Shown in pieces: positions 47,100 through 57,930 of a stretch of 64,000 nt of DNA (positions within the stretch are counted from its first letter, which is position 1; the number at the start of each line of letters is the position of its first letter). The DNA lies in NCBI GenBank assembly GCA_021234155.1, contig JAJEKV010000032.1, forward strand, positions 6,602,736 to 6,666,735, written 5' to 3'. The translations under genes and the position numbers were made by a program. A model generated the notes under the pieces. That model ran no database searches and was not told where the DNA came from. It was given only the letters and a program-made list of their open reading frames with translations. The DNA comes from Isoetes taiwanensis (lineage: Eukaryota; Streptophyta; Lycopodiopsida; Isoetales; Isoetaceae).

Positions 47100-49130
47100 G
47101 GACCTTGCCACTGAAATCCATAGTATAGTGAGTGCTACAACATACTCTTTATAGGAACTCTTGATTTGGCATGAAGTAAAAATTGATTCTTTTTTTTTTA
47201 ATTATAAGTAAGTGCGTATTAACGTCCACGAGAGTGTATTAACGAGACAGTTAATTAGATTGTAGAAGAAATTTTTAGTAAATGTAGTAGTGCAGGTCGC
47301 AAAGAAACGTGTTGGAAGTGACTAAAGTATCCACCATCATGGCTATCATATGGGGGAGGTAAATTTGCAACATGGGCAACCGAGCTTTTTCAAGCCCATA
47401 TGAATTCAACATCAATCATGCACTAGGGCCAAAATTATTGTAAATGATACCTTTCATATAATATGTTCGATGCTCGTTATATATACAAGAAATTTCCGCA
47501 AACATTTTTCTTTCCTGGCTCCCTTGTACTTTGAATTTACACTAAATAGCCTTGCATTATGGTGCCAAGGTTAGTATCCTTCTGATCTATCTCGACTTTG
47601 GAGTGATATATCTGTCTAGAGTGGAGGAAACATTGAATCGTGTCTATTGATGATGGAAACATAACTATCATGTCACTGGACCCACTTCCATCATAACATC
47701 TTTTTGAAATGGAACTTAAAAGCTCCAAGTTTAAGTAAGCTTTAATAATGTTTAAGCAAGATGTGGAAAAGTCTTTAATATAATTGTTAATGTAATGTGC
47801 ATGTGTCGTCAAATTGTCGTTTCGTAAGAAATTTAGAAAATCTAAGGGATGAATTGTTTAGGGTCTTCAAATCTGACAAATCCAACTTGGGATGTGAACG
47901 AGGATATACTGTGGCTAAAGTAGGTGCCTTGTAGGCTCCCATCTTGCCATGTGAATCTTGTTAGACGATGTCTACATACACATGGTCATACATTGATCCT
48001 TTTTGTTTTCTAGATATTTTTGCTGGTAAAGTTAAAAGTTTACCATCAAATTTTCACCAATGGACCAACTCACTTAGTGATTCTAAAGTTTGTGTGATCG
48101 AGACATGCCCAAAGTGAAGCATACTTAGCCGCATATACTGTAGATGACCTTGTCATGATAAAACTGGCATGGTGCTGGTACAAATTTTAACATTTTGCTT
48201 AAATGGTCATGCAAATATGGCTTGAGTAAAAATCGGGACACCTATATTGTAAGGCGCTATTATCTGAAGCATTAAATGGCCTATAAGAATTTTTTAGGCA
48301 CAATGACATGGTTATATGGTTCATACACCAGGATAAGTTTCCCTCTCAATCAGCTCAACTTCAGGGAAATGATTTGTGAGCATATGCAACAATCATGGCT
48401 AAGTCATAATTTTTGAACTGGACACTCTATTTCTCAGGAACCAGCAATAGGGCTCTCTTCTTTCTAATCCTTTGTCTCAAACTCTTCTATTTTTGTTCTT
48501 CTGCGTTTATCCTTCAGATGCTCGATTTAACATACGGCTGTGGGTTCTTTAGGCACCTCTTCAGGCTATTTAGGCGTATACATTGATGTAGATTCACATG
48601 TTCCATATCTGGGTTGGTTGCTATAGCCATCTACCAATAATTGTTTAGACTCCCTTGCTACAAATGGCATTGGTTATTGAATTCCTATTCCAATCTCATC
48701 AGTGATCGTTTGAATTGTTAAGTAATACGAGTTTGAGTTGAACAATTAAATCATTAGGCAGTTTGAGTGAAAGAGAAGAAGCGTAAGAGATAATGGTGTT
48801 GTGTGCAATTGTTATGCATCTCATAGGGTGGATTTAAGTGTTATGCCTGGCTTATTTATATATGGTATGTTTAACATGCATAGTTTAAAGCACTACATCG
48901 GCCTTGACAGCTAGACTTGGCTTCACAACTTTAGATGTTACAAAATCTCTAGTAAGCTCCTTGGGAAGTGTTTAACTTCCCTTCAACTTGAATATATATG
49001 TAGCAAAATTACAGGGGGGTTCCAGGGGGATTTGTTATGGATGTAAAAATAACAATTTCTGAAACCATAGACCATATATCCCTAAAATAATCGAACAAGT
49101 TGTTATAAAAAAAAACATAGATTCAAGATA
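47100..49130. other. No gene seen; upstream region of HKT gene
   Basis: Immediately upstream of the HKT start (minus-strand reading) is a TTTGTATTTGTATT run, then ordinary AT-rich sequence. No supported frame, repeat array or RNA gene was recognised. Confidence 0.4.
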
Positions 49131-49139
49131 AAAAATAAT

Positions 49140-49215
49140 CGCATTAGTTCACTGGGTATATTGGTTAAAGTAGTCTTAGTTAGGACATTGAATTATTCTG
49201 GTAGAGGTTCGAGCT
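49140..49215 (+). mobile_element. tRNA-derived SINE-like head
   Basis: TAGTTCACTGGGTATATTGG resembles a pol III box A, and GGTTCGAGCTCCC (49206-49218) resembles box B at suitable spacing. A second GGTTCGATATTCC lies at 49259. No cloverleaf closes well, so this is not called a tRNA gene. The 3' end and target duplications were not resolved. Confidence 0.35.
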
Positions 49216-49219
49216 CCCA

Positions 49220-52057
49220 TATTTCATATACTAAAATCTTAAACAAAGTCGTATAGAGGTTCGATATTCCCTCAAAACCTTAGGCGAACGTACTTCATAT
49301 TTCAAAATCATAGGCGCCTCCAATCATAAATGACTATAAGCAAAATGAGAGGTGCCCAGGGGCCGCAACATATGATCTGGGTCGTAGGATGGACAAATAC
49401 GACTGTGGTAGTCCAGGGTGCACCTCGTTTAGAATATGTAGCAGTAAAACAAACAATTTGATGCAAATCTATACTATGCCCTAGGCCCAATACCATCAAT
49501 GTTGAGTCCTATTATGTCACATAGGGAAAGAAGGAGAGTTATTGTTCAAGGCAAGTGATATTTTTGCTAAAGGCCGAAATAAAGGTAAGTCGTCTATTTG
49601 TTACATGAACGAAAATATTGACTCGTATATCCCCATTTTTCCTGGAATCAAGTTATTGAGAACACATAACCTAGCCACAATTCCTAACCTTTGTTGCACT
49701 GAACCATCATGTAGATATTTGGAATCAATCTACTTTGTTAATTTGGGAATTTTCGGTCTGGCCAAAAACTTTTTGGAATTTTTTTTAGCATGATTTCCTA
49801 AGATTTGAGGGTGTTTGGACGCCGGAAAAAAATTCCGATGTTCCAAAAAGCGCAGAAAGTTAATTTTTGGGGCTTTGGGATTTTGTGGCTGGGGTATCCG
49901 TCCCAAATATTGCTTATCCTGGCTTGATCGGCATGGTTGCCACAGTTACTTAGGAGCATGTTTGCCACGGTTGCTTAGGATATGCAGTATTTTTTTTCGA
50001 ACATTGTTTGGGGCAGAGGGCCGTGTTTTCCTCTTCCTCTCCATCGTCCATTTTTCAGCCGAGGTTGTCTTAGGAAGATAGAAGGTCCGGGCTGTCTTAA
50101 CATATCTGAGGTTGAGGTTTAAGGCTTCCTGCTTATTTGACGGATTTCCCACCCTGAGCTTTGCTACAGAACGATGGATCTATGGAGCATTTGTAGTTCC
50201 AGAATTTGTGGCTCATTTGGGCTTGCTACATGGCGGAATTCATTAGAGGTAACGCTGTCATATTTTTTCTCTCTTGAGCAACAAATATTTTCTGTTCAGG
50301 ATTCAGGAGTATTTCCCTTCTTGCACGAGGTAAAATATTTGGGTATTTTTTCATGTCTGTGTTGTGTTCTAGGCACTTATATAACGTTTAGCATATGTTA
50401 ACATAAGATGACTGTTATTGACCCCTTTAAAATTGCACGTAAAATGAAATGCATCTGTGAGTCCATTTTCCTTACAGTGAAGGGATTTTCTGACTTTTCT
50501 TCCTTACACAAAGCAAATATGAACAAATTTGCAATTTTTTGAGAAGACTATGTTGTTGGAGAGAGAGATGTGGTCAGAACAAATAAGGATGACATATTTG
50601 CATTCAGCTTCTGAGCCGTGTCTGGCTTCACAAGTTTCAGCAAGCTTTTTATAAATGATGTTAGTTGTGAGATCCTGTCATAGATGAATCTTCTGAATAG
50701 TTTTTCAGTCACAATCACTGATATAGATGCAGGTAATATATTATCTGATAATGAGATTGGAAGCAGAGCAACTCATTTTGGTAGATCAATGAAAAGGTAT
50801 TGCCCGGCACCTATTACTATCTAGAGAAAGTCTACATAACATAAGAATATTGAGACAATGGAAACTTGGTCTGAAATGAAGATATCCTTAGTGGTTGATA
50901 TATGTGATTTTCCCTTGCCTTGATGCCCTACCATAGGCTTTGACACATGCCCCTACATAAATCAGAAGCCCATGTTGACACACACCCTATATCAGCAGTT
51001 CATATTGACACACACCCTTTTGAGCACAACCCCTTTCATTCTTTGAGCTGTCTTGAATATGATCTTGCTCTATGAGCATTATTTGGCTGGAACCTCTATG
51101 TTTCTTTTTATCATTTCTATTAGGCGCATGGCATAGACAACATACCAAGAAAATTAAGTGTTCAGTTAATTGGCCATGCTCTTAAGAGCATGCAGTAGCA
51201 ATAGTCAAAATGAATTTAATAGACTTCAGTTCTTTAAAAGGGCTCTCCATAAAAGAATCTATGTCGTTTCTTGGCGCTTGCGCCTCCGCCTGCGGCTAGG
51301 GCGGCCGTGAAAGGGAGTCCACCCCTTTCTTTCACATTTCGACACTGCTGCAACGACCTTGATCTTAATCTTTCTGCCTTTTGATGCTAGCAGAGGCCTG
51401 GCCATTTGCAAAAATCCTGAATTTTGCTTTCGATGTTGTTTCTTGAATAAGTTTTGTGGTGGGTTTTTACCAGATTTCGTCTTATGCCACTAACGTGGCT
51501 TTCTGCTCTTTGCTTTTAGAGCAAATGTGGATGAAGAGACAGATTTGCCCTCTCTTGCATGGATTATTCGGGGTTTTTTTGTTCATCCAGTCTGTTCATG
51601 TCCATTCCATTTCCTTAACAAATCTGGCAGCGTCCTTCAAGATGCTGATGCTGATGCCGTTTATCATTGGGAGCCGTTTAGCGCCTGCGAAGAACAAGCT
51701 CCCTGGATTTTATTTTCTTGAAAATGCTGGCAGATTGGTTATGGTGGATTTGCAGAAACACACTGAAAAGGCGAATTCTGGCCTATAAGGTGGAGCAGAT
51801 GTGACGTAAATCCGGTGAGAGAAACTTCTTATAGATCTAGCTTCAATTTTTTCTTATATCCAGGATCTCTTCTAGATGGTCAGCTCTTTATTCCGCTCTT
51901 TCTTTCTAGCAGAAAGGTACAGGTTATGTTTGCATGATCAGAAAGGTCTCTTGGATAGCAAATTTGTTTGGATCAGCCCAAAACTAGTGAGAATTGATTT
52001 GAATGCAGAAAGACAACAGGTTGTATGATGGTCTTACATGCTTCTTGATTCTTTAAG
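49220..52057. other. No supported gene
   Basis: Mixed sequence. 51265-51345 is locally GC-rich (CTTGCGCCTCCGCCTGCGGC). Exon-like or transcript-like text is possible at 49800-50240 and 51456-51790, but the frames carry no motif. The stretch may belong to a retroposed transcript ending at the A-run near 52680. Confidence 0.3.
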
Positions 52058-52279
52058 CACTCAATTCTTGGTACTGATATGCCAAGAAATTCATAACCAA
52101 TTTAAGTACAGATATGCTTAATTGGGAATGCTCAAATACTGAAATGTTTGAGCGAGTGAATCCTTCAGCACTCATTTCTTGGTACTGTTATGCCAAGAAA
52201 TTCATATCCAATTTAAGTACTGATATGCTTAATTGGGAATGCTCAAATACTGAAACGTTTGAGCGAGTGCTTGCTCTAG
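52058..52279. repeat. 111-bp tandem duplication
   Basis: Units at 52058-52168 and 52169-52279 share CACTCAATTCTTGGTACTG, TATGCCAAGAAATTCATA, and CTTAATTGGGAATGCTCAAA followed by TACTGAAAYGTTTGAGCGAG. A third partial start (GTGCTTGCTCTAGTACTGC) follows. Confidence 0.9.
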
Positions 52280-52599
52280 TACTGCTATGCTTGAGCATCA
52301 TTACAGTTTGGAGCTATCATATTTAGATGAAGCTAACTTTGCACCTGCAAGGGAAAATATTTCTTCTCAGTTATCATTACTTTGAAAGATCCTTATAACT
52401 TTGCTACTTCAATTTCTTCTTTCAGGAGCCTGGCATGGTTTGCCCTTGTATTATGCACATTGTCTGGTTACTAAGTGGAAGAAATATAGGAGCGAGCTTC
52501 AAGTACATCTTACACAGTTTTATTAGTGTGCTTCTTGTAAACATCTAATAAGTTTCTGTAACTAATAAGTTTCTACTTGTAGAGGACGAAGATGTTGAG

Positions 52600-52700
52600 G
52601 TTACTCCTGTAGTAATCCTCCATGAGTATGAAGCATTGTACTTCTTATTATTATATAAATATAAAAATTCCTTACCTTCAAAAAAAAAAAGAAAAAAAAA
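52600..52700 (+). mobile_element. LINE-like 3' tail with poly(A)
   Basis: ATTATTATATAAATATAAAA followed by ATTCCTTACCTTC and A11-G-A10 resembles the LINE ends at 8884-8873 and 44965-44986. The 5' extent is unknown. Confidence 0.5.
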
Positions 52701-54033
52701 AGGGCTCTCCATTGTAAAATTAGTTGAGTGAATTCCTTTGCACATAAGAGGGTTCTCTTTTATGAAAATGCCGAAATATTGGTCATGTGTTGATTGATTG
52801 GATCGTGATAATAAGATTCTTATAATCAATGTTCGGCAACTCATGCCTTTAAGATTCAAAGTTGATATAGGTGTACTTTTATAGATCCTCAACAAGTCGT
52901 TGAGACAACTACAATACAGCTTACTTGAGTCAACGGAGTGATTCCAAACTTCAGACCACAAGCACTCTCACATCCATTTTAAAGTTCAAACAATTCCTAT
53001 AAGGAACTCAATCAACAAATGTAGGCAACAATAGTAACATATACTCCTACATAGTTGAAAACTAAACACCTTGATCAATTGTTTCCAACGACGACCACCT
53101 TTCCAACAACAATCTGCCCTTACATGGGTATTTGACTTAATTTTAAACTTGATCTTTTATTCACAAATGGTCTCTACCTTGCAACAAAAATATGATGTTT
53201 TATGACTTTTGGTCTCAACCTTGCCAAGCTTTGTTCCAAGTAGACATTAGAGTAACTATTGCATTCTGCACTCATCCATCTTTATCCAGCTTTATTGATC
53301 CACCTGTTTCATTGATCATATATTGGATCAGATAAGCACCCATCTTTTTGAATCCCCACATAACTATTATACTAGCAAATGATTAGATTTTTTTTTTTGT
53401 TGTAGGTTTAGTCCAAGTGCAATACAAGTAGGCAAATGTATGTATAAGCATCGCCAATGATCAAATGGCTCACATTGCTATGCTGCTATATGACACTCAA
53501 ATCTTTGTTCGCATTCAATATTTCTCTTAGGGATTGTGACATATTGTTGGATTTTAAGTAGCTCAGTCAATTTGAGATCAGCATGTCTTTTCCGAACTGT
53601 ACACAAATCTCCTGCACTAGAAGCATACGATAAGCTATGGACATGTCATGTTATTTTATAAGCATCTTTCTAACCATAACAAAAACAAAAACAAAAACAT
53701 GTACATCCAAATTCAGCATATTGAAAAAACTTCTCGACTGCCAAGGAATATATCGATTGTTCCATGGAGCTCTATCAAATTACCTTCACAGTTCAATTTA
53801 TCTTTACAAGACACATATAATTGTATCAAATGTTCCAGTTACATTCTTCTACATTGCTTCTATTATTCTCAACTGATAAACATCGTTGCCAAGACTGTCA
53901 ATCCCCAACGTGAAAATACTTCTACTTTTGAAAATAATTGTTTCTTTTACATTACACCAATGACACCTAACCATAAAACCATCTCCATAAAATTACCAAA
54001 CAAACAAAGGCATCCTTCCAAATCACTACTAAA

Positions 54034-54061
54034 GCCCGGCAACGCCGGGTACCATAACTAG
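54034..54061 (+). mobile_element. Helitron 3' terminus
   Basis: CCCGGC-AAC-GCCGGG (54035-54049) is a compact GC hairpin, followed eight bases later by CTAG (54058-54061) and then T. This is the canonical Helitron 3' end (hairpin, CTRR, insertion before T). The upstream body is AT-rich with no Rep/helicase, as in non-autonomous copies. The 5' TC end was not located. Confidence 0.75.
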
Positions 54062-54289
54062 TATATTGAGAGTTTCTTCTGGATATTATTGTCTATGATA
54101 TAGAATATATTGCCATGAGCATATTGTTATTGATATATGGTTTTTACAAGTAGATAGATTCAATTCTTTACCATATTAATTTGTTTGTTACACCAACCTA
54201 GAATTAGTACAAGTTTGACAAGATCTCGAGCTGCTAGGAGGATTGCTATATAATACGCAGATTGTCATATAGTGAGTAGCAGTGCAAGT

Positions 54290-54870
54290 GAGGTCTAGCC
54301 TAACTTAGCACCGATGAGCACCTGTTGCAAGTTAGAGATGTCATGAAGGGACAGGATGGTTAGAGTCCTTCTTATGATGAGTTCGGAAGAAGATTTGATC
54401 CTCGGTCCCCAGATGAATCATGCTTCCATAGGGTTCTATTAGTATCAATTCTTTGTTCCCTAATGGTCTCTTAGATCTGTGTTCAATTGGGATGTCAAGG
54501 CAGATGCTAGTGTACCCTTGGACTAGTTGAGGTAGTAATATAAGCTCTGTTATCTCCAAGCTCAAGGTCCCCCACTTCTACGGTTGATCCTATACTTATA
54601 GGACTTGGGAAGGGGGTAGATGGAAGTGGATCCTTAGTCTACTTGCATATAACTTGCCAACTAGTCAGTAAACGCTCTTGTCTTAGCTTCCCCCCTCCAC
54701 TTCTACGGTTGATCCTATACTTATAGGACTTGGGAAGGGGTAGATGGAAGTGGATCCTTAGTCTGCTTGCATATAACTTGCCAACTAGTCAGTAAACGCT
54801 CTTGTCTTAGCTAAGACTTAGTACCGAAAATCCTCCCTTAGTATCTCACTTGCTGCCCGCTGGTCTGTGC
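54290..54870. repeat. ~840-bp diverged duplication, copy 1
   Basis: Shares TAGCCYAACTTAGCACC, TGTCATGAAGGGRCA, GGTTAGAGTCCTT, GAGTTCGGAAGAAGATTTG and the following text with 55125-55600. Inside, a 121-bp block (CCCCCACTTCTACGGTTGAT ... GTCTTAGCT) is repeated in tandem at about 54569-54690 and 54690-54811. Confidence 0.85.
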
Positions 54871-55124
54871 AACACAAACAATGCATGGTGTTTGTAAGTT
54901 CTGACCCGAAGGTTTTGGAACACTATCCAAATAGTCATTTTTCTTTCCAAAGGATATGGGATGCACATGCTTTGGACCAAGTTAAAACTGGTCATTAACA
55001 TGTACTTGTTAGTTAGTATGCTCCTACTTCTAAAGGCCTTGAACCCACTTGGTTCTCAAGTCAAGCCACCTATGATCTTCATGAGCCAACCAGAGGATTT
55101 CCACATTAAGTAGTAGCATCGCAA

Positions 55125-55720
55125 GGGATATCTAGCCCAACTTAGCACCAGCGAGCAATAGTTGCTAGTTGGGAATGTCATGAAGGGGCAAGGTGGTTAG
55201 AGTCCTTTTGATGAGAATGAGTTCGGAAGAAGATTTGTTTCCTCAGTCCATAGGATGAATCAAGCTTCCATAGCATTCTATTAATATCAACTTTTGTTTC
55301 CTAGTGGCCTCCTAGATCTATGCTCAATTTGGACGTCAAGCCAAATGCTAGCATGCCTCTAGACTAGTTGAGAGAGTAACATGGCTCTTTACAAGCATTG
55401 TGGTCTGCAAGCTCAAGGTTCCCCTTCTGGCTTCTACAGTTGATCCTATATTTATAGGGCTTGGGAAAGGGGCAGATGGAAGTGTATCTTTAGTATACTT
55501 GCATATAACTTACCAACTGGTCAATAAACACTCTTATCTTAGCCGAATATTAGTACCAAAAATTCTCCCTTAGTATTTAACCTGCTGGCTGCTGATCTGG
55601 ACAATAGGATATAACTTACCAACTTGTCAATAAACACTCTTATCTTAGCCGAATATTAGTACCAAAAATTCTCCCTTAGTATTTAACCTGCTGGCTGCTG
55701 ATCTGGACAATAGGAACAAT
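55125..55720. repeat. ~840-bp diverged duplication, copy 2
   Basis: Second copy of the 54290 block. It carries its own 105-bp tandem duplication (ATAACTTACCAACTKGTCAA ... GATCTGGACAATAGGA) at about 55503-55607 and 55608-55715. Both copies end near GTTTGYAAGTTCTGACCC and CACATGCTTTG text. Confidence 0.85.
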
Positions 55721-55859
55721 GCATGTTGTTTGCAAGTTCTGACCCCAAGCTTTAGATATGGGATCCACATGCTTTGATCTAAGTTAAAACTGGTCATTAA
55801 CATGGCACAAGGAATGCAAGTTTATTTGCTTGTTGCTTTGACAAAAAAAAAAAGATTTA

Positions 55860-56428
55860 GGTATTGCATCAATTCATACAAAGTCCCAGAAGCTAGTAAT
55901 TGAAACAGGTAGGTCGGAGTGGCCGCAATTGCCAAAGCGTGAGATTATGTGCATGTTGCAAGTTACAGGTTATTGAAGATGAAACCCACACATTTTCGAG
56001 ATGTGCTGCTTTTGAAATGATTAAGAATCATTATTTGACATTACTATTACATTCCACACTTCCACATCTTCCCAGAGCACTATCTGTGCATGACTTGACA
56101 TTATACATATTAGAGGCTCTAGATGCGTGTCTTCAATTACTGCGTCACCATGATTATCTTTGTATAAACTTATTTATTACTAACTGTCTAATATCATCAT
56201 GACCGCGAAAGTTTTTCCTTGAAAACCTTTCGATGCAGGAGCTTTTAATCCTAATAGTAATGGTTGTACCAGCCCATTGTATGGCCCCATGAGCTTTTGG
56301 TCTTCGTAGATGTTAAGAAATCTATTCTATTCTATTCTATTCTATTCTATTCTATTCTATTCTATTCTATTCTATTCTATTCTATTCTATTCTATTCTAT
56401 TCTATTCTATTCTATTCTATTCTATTCT
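55860..56428 (+). mobile_element. 5'-truncated LINE 3' fragment with long (TTCTA)n tail
   Basis: Encodes KLVIETGR and then, after a frame change, RLCACCKLQVIEDETHTFSRC, the same zinc-knuckle end as at 701-1045. The 3' UTR contains the hairpin at 56208-56230, TTTTAATCCTAATAGTAATGG, TTGTACCAGCCCATTGTATG, then GGTCTTCGTAGATGTTAAG and about 21 TTCTA units (56321-56428). It is dead, and the long uniform tail suggests a fairly young insertion or later slippage. Confidence 0.75.
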
Positions 56429-56814
56429 TTTAAACTAGGGTATGGCAATGACGTACTCTAGAGGTAAGATAGTCTACCCCTCTTTCTCTCTCTAGTGTAC
56501 GTGTGTTTCATTAGGTATTGTAGGGATTGGGCATATATCCTTCCGTTGCACGTAGTCCCTTCTTGGTGAGTTGTTGAAGACATCAAGTAATGTGTGACGC
56601 TATTGATTCCTCCAAGGAACAACTATATGGATACAAAATGATGGTTGGTGGATTTACCCTAGTTTTATTTACTTTCTATCATCATAGACAAATTTCTGCC
56701 TCAAAGGCTCACATAAGTCAATACAAAAATATGAAGTGCACCGTTTGTTGTCCAAACAATCGAAACATTTTGTTGTTGAAGGATAAGCTTTATTGATCTT
56801 CAATGCAGTGACTT

Positions 56815-56871
56815 GTAATATTACCATTCTTTTAATATATTGATGACATAGTTCTTCAAAAAAAAAAAAAC
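56815..56871 (+). mobile_element. LINE-like poly(A) tail
   Basis: ATTACCATTCTTTTAATATA, then TAGTTCTTC and A12, matches the tail of the LINE at 28240-28292. The upstream 200 bp do not match clearly. Another short truncated copy, or a SINE sharing the LINE tail, would explain this. Confidence 0.5.
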
Positions 56872-56979
56872 TTATGAAACCCACCCTTGTTTTCCTCGAC
56901 ATAGAATGCATAAAAAGCTAAAGTTGCGTCCTTGCGCCCACTTGATTTCCTCCTGCCTAGCCATTAGGGCTACATTCAC

Positions 56980-57540
56980 GGCTCAAGATATATCTACCTT
57001 GGATTCGGGGATCCCGGAGCTAGAGATCCCGTCCTCCGGAATCCCCAGGCGTTCTCGACGGGATCCGTTCGGGGACCCCCGTTTTCCCGATCTTGATACA
57101 TGCACGCACTGTCCGGGTCGTCCAGGGCCGTCCAGAAACCCCGTCGAATCGGCCGTCGCGGAGATCCCCCTCCTCGGGATCCATTTCGGTGATCCCCTCC
57201 TCGGGGATCCACGAGGGCACAGTCGATATCCTCTCCCGATATCGGTCGTGGTGATCCCCTCCTCAGGGATCCGAGGGGGCCTGGTCGATATCCTCTCCGA
57301 TCTCGGCCGTGGTGATCCCCCTCCTCAGGGATCGGATTTCGGTGATCCCCTCCTCCGGGATCACGGGGCACGGCGATATCCTCTCTCCGATATCGGTCGT
57401 GGTGATCCCCTCCTCCGGGATCACGAGGGCCTGGTCGATATCCTCTCCCGATGCTCGGGCGTGGTGATCCTCGCCGGGATCACATCCATGGCGAGGGAAC
57501 CCACGGCGCTTTGGTTGTTGGCGGCGATGGTTATCAGCCC
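56980..57540. repeat. MULE left TIR
   Basis: Inverted relative to 60893-61374: GGGATCCCGGAGCTAGAGAT, the GGCGTTCTCGACGGGATCCG block, the GATATCCTCTCCCGATATCG blocks and GGCGGCGATGGTTATCAGCC all have reverse complements in the right TIR. It contains at least eight GTGATCCCCTCCTCxGGGAT modules. The open frames in it are composition artefacts. Confidence 0.85.
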
Positions 57541-57716
57541 GTAGCGATTCCGACCTCCGGGATCGGCCACGTTGATTGCTTTTGTGATTGGGAGGCGGTA
57601 TATGGCGTATGGACGTTGGAGATTGAAGCGTAGACCCACCCAACGGTCCAGGTTTGAACTTGCCAGCCCATGCACGGACTGGCCACTCGAATGAGGACAC
57701 GTGGAGGGGATCCCCA

Positions 57717-57761
57717 ATAATTATGTTGTGATCCCGGAGGCGGGGATCACAACATAATTAT
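57717..57761. repeat. 19-bp-arm perfect hairpin inside the MULE
   Basis: ATAATTATGTTGTGATCCC (57717-57735) is followed by a 7-base spacer and its exact reverse complement (57743-57761). The core is the same GTGATCCC...GGGATCAC module as in the TIRs, with extended AT arms. It lies at the 3' side of the ULP-like gene. Confidence 0.9.
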
Positions 57762-57930
57762 CAAGGGACATTGACACATTGACCAATATTTCACATTGAC
57801 CAATATTTCACAAAATTGTCTCATATTCCACATTGACCAATATTTCACAGAAAGTTCATTTCTTATATTCATATGTGCATACAGTTTACTCAAATTACAT
57901 TCAATATACAGATTAGATCCATTGCTATTT

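Noticed and set aside
49140-49215. Functional tRNA gene
   Set aside because: No acceptor stem or full cloverleaf could be formed; only box-like motifs are present.
56906-57717. Gly/Arg/Asp-rich open frames up to 212 codons
   Set aside because: They lie in the MULE left TIR and follow the repeated GATCCC modules; equivalent frames occur in the right TIR.
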